Positions 5,285-5,342 of a stretch of DNA of 5,342 nucleotides are shown in pieces; the stretch's first letter is position 1; each line of letters starts with the position of its first letter. The notes beneath the pieces were generated by a model that had not been told where the DNA came from, did not search any database, and saw only the letters and a program-made list of their open reading frames with translations. Source of the DNA: CBDUSL01 sp965370265 (GTDB lineage Bacteria > Patescibacteriota > Patescibacteriia > JAXHNJ01). The DNA lies in the NCBI GenBank assembly GCA_965370265.1, contig CBDUSL010000043.1, positions 1 through 5,342 on the forward strand, given 5' to 3'. The translations under genes and the position numbers were made by a program.

Positions 5285-5342
5285 CCTGGTTATCGGCCGG
5301 GAAATAGAAGGCATTCGTTACCGCGCCTTTGTGGTTAGTAGT
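5274..5342 (+). pseudogene. Headless fragment of a second copy of the 141-residue gene (continues past right edge)
   Basis: In frame the fragment reads THVNLVIGREIEGIRYRAFVVSS, equivalent to residues 49-71 of the intact protein with Ser56 to Gly and His65 to Arg; the other three changes are silent. Identity to 3026-3091 is 61 of 66 bases and falls off sharply to the left of about 5273. No ATG, GTG or TTG with a ribosome site precedes it in frame back to 5200, and the space is taken by the typA leader, so the 48 N-terminal codons are missing. The right part lies beyond the window. It is most likely a truncated paralogue; an internal start further on cannot be excluded. Confidence 0.8.

Noticed and set aside
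1..5342. Recoded TGA (as in some candidate phyla)
   Set aside because: All recognised proteins read through conserved motifs without in-frame TGA, so nothing calls for a variant code.

Overview
The window is AT-rich and compactly coded. It holds five intact or nearly intact genes, one gene cut by the left edge, and two gene fragments. The lineage cannot be fixed from 5.3 kb. A candidate-phyla (Patescibacteria/CPR-like) bacterium is a reasonable guess, because of the low GC, a TypA gene, a sortase with a TCWPPGT active site, a family 4 uracil-DNA glycosylase, a winged-helix/GHKL/STAS-like fusion, and minus-strand genes that almost all lack a Shine-Dalgarno site. All genes read with the standard code.

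Layout, left to right. Positions 1-221 (minus) are the first 73 codons of a membrane protein that runs off the left edge. Positions 235-291 (minus) are a vestige of a sortase C-terminus. Positions 305-1333 (minus) encode a three-domain regulator (DNA-binding head, GHKL ATPase, STAS-like tail), with a consensus promoter and an exact 11-bp tandem repeat over its -35 region. Positions 1494-2117 (minus) encode an anchored sortase that overlaps by one base the upstream family 4 uracil-DNA glycosylase gene (2117-2692, minus). These two form a short operon whose -10 box lies so close to the glycosylase ATG that the mRNA may be leaderless. A divergent intergenic region (2693-2878) carries a hairpin-rich repeat-like element, then a promoter and a perfect AAAGGAGG site for an unrecognised 141-residue protein on the plus strand (2879-3304). 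That gene ends in a clear intrinsic terminator. Convergent to it is typA/bipA (3413-5191, minus), with its own consensus promoter and a hairpin in its leader. The right edge (from about 5274) is a 92%-identical copy of an internal piece of the 141-residue gene.

Two points deserve most attention. First, the 141-residue gene is an orphan cassette: it has its own promoter, a ribosome site unlike all its neighbours, its own terminator and higher GC. An internal part of it recurs as a headless fragment on the far side of typA, and the predicted -35 box of typA lies inside that fragment. Second, the regulator gene is bracketed by direct copies of the sortase 3' end, which suggests it was inserted into, or replaced, a second sortase gene. 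No known defence system, CRISPR array, tRNA or rRNA was seen.
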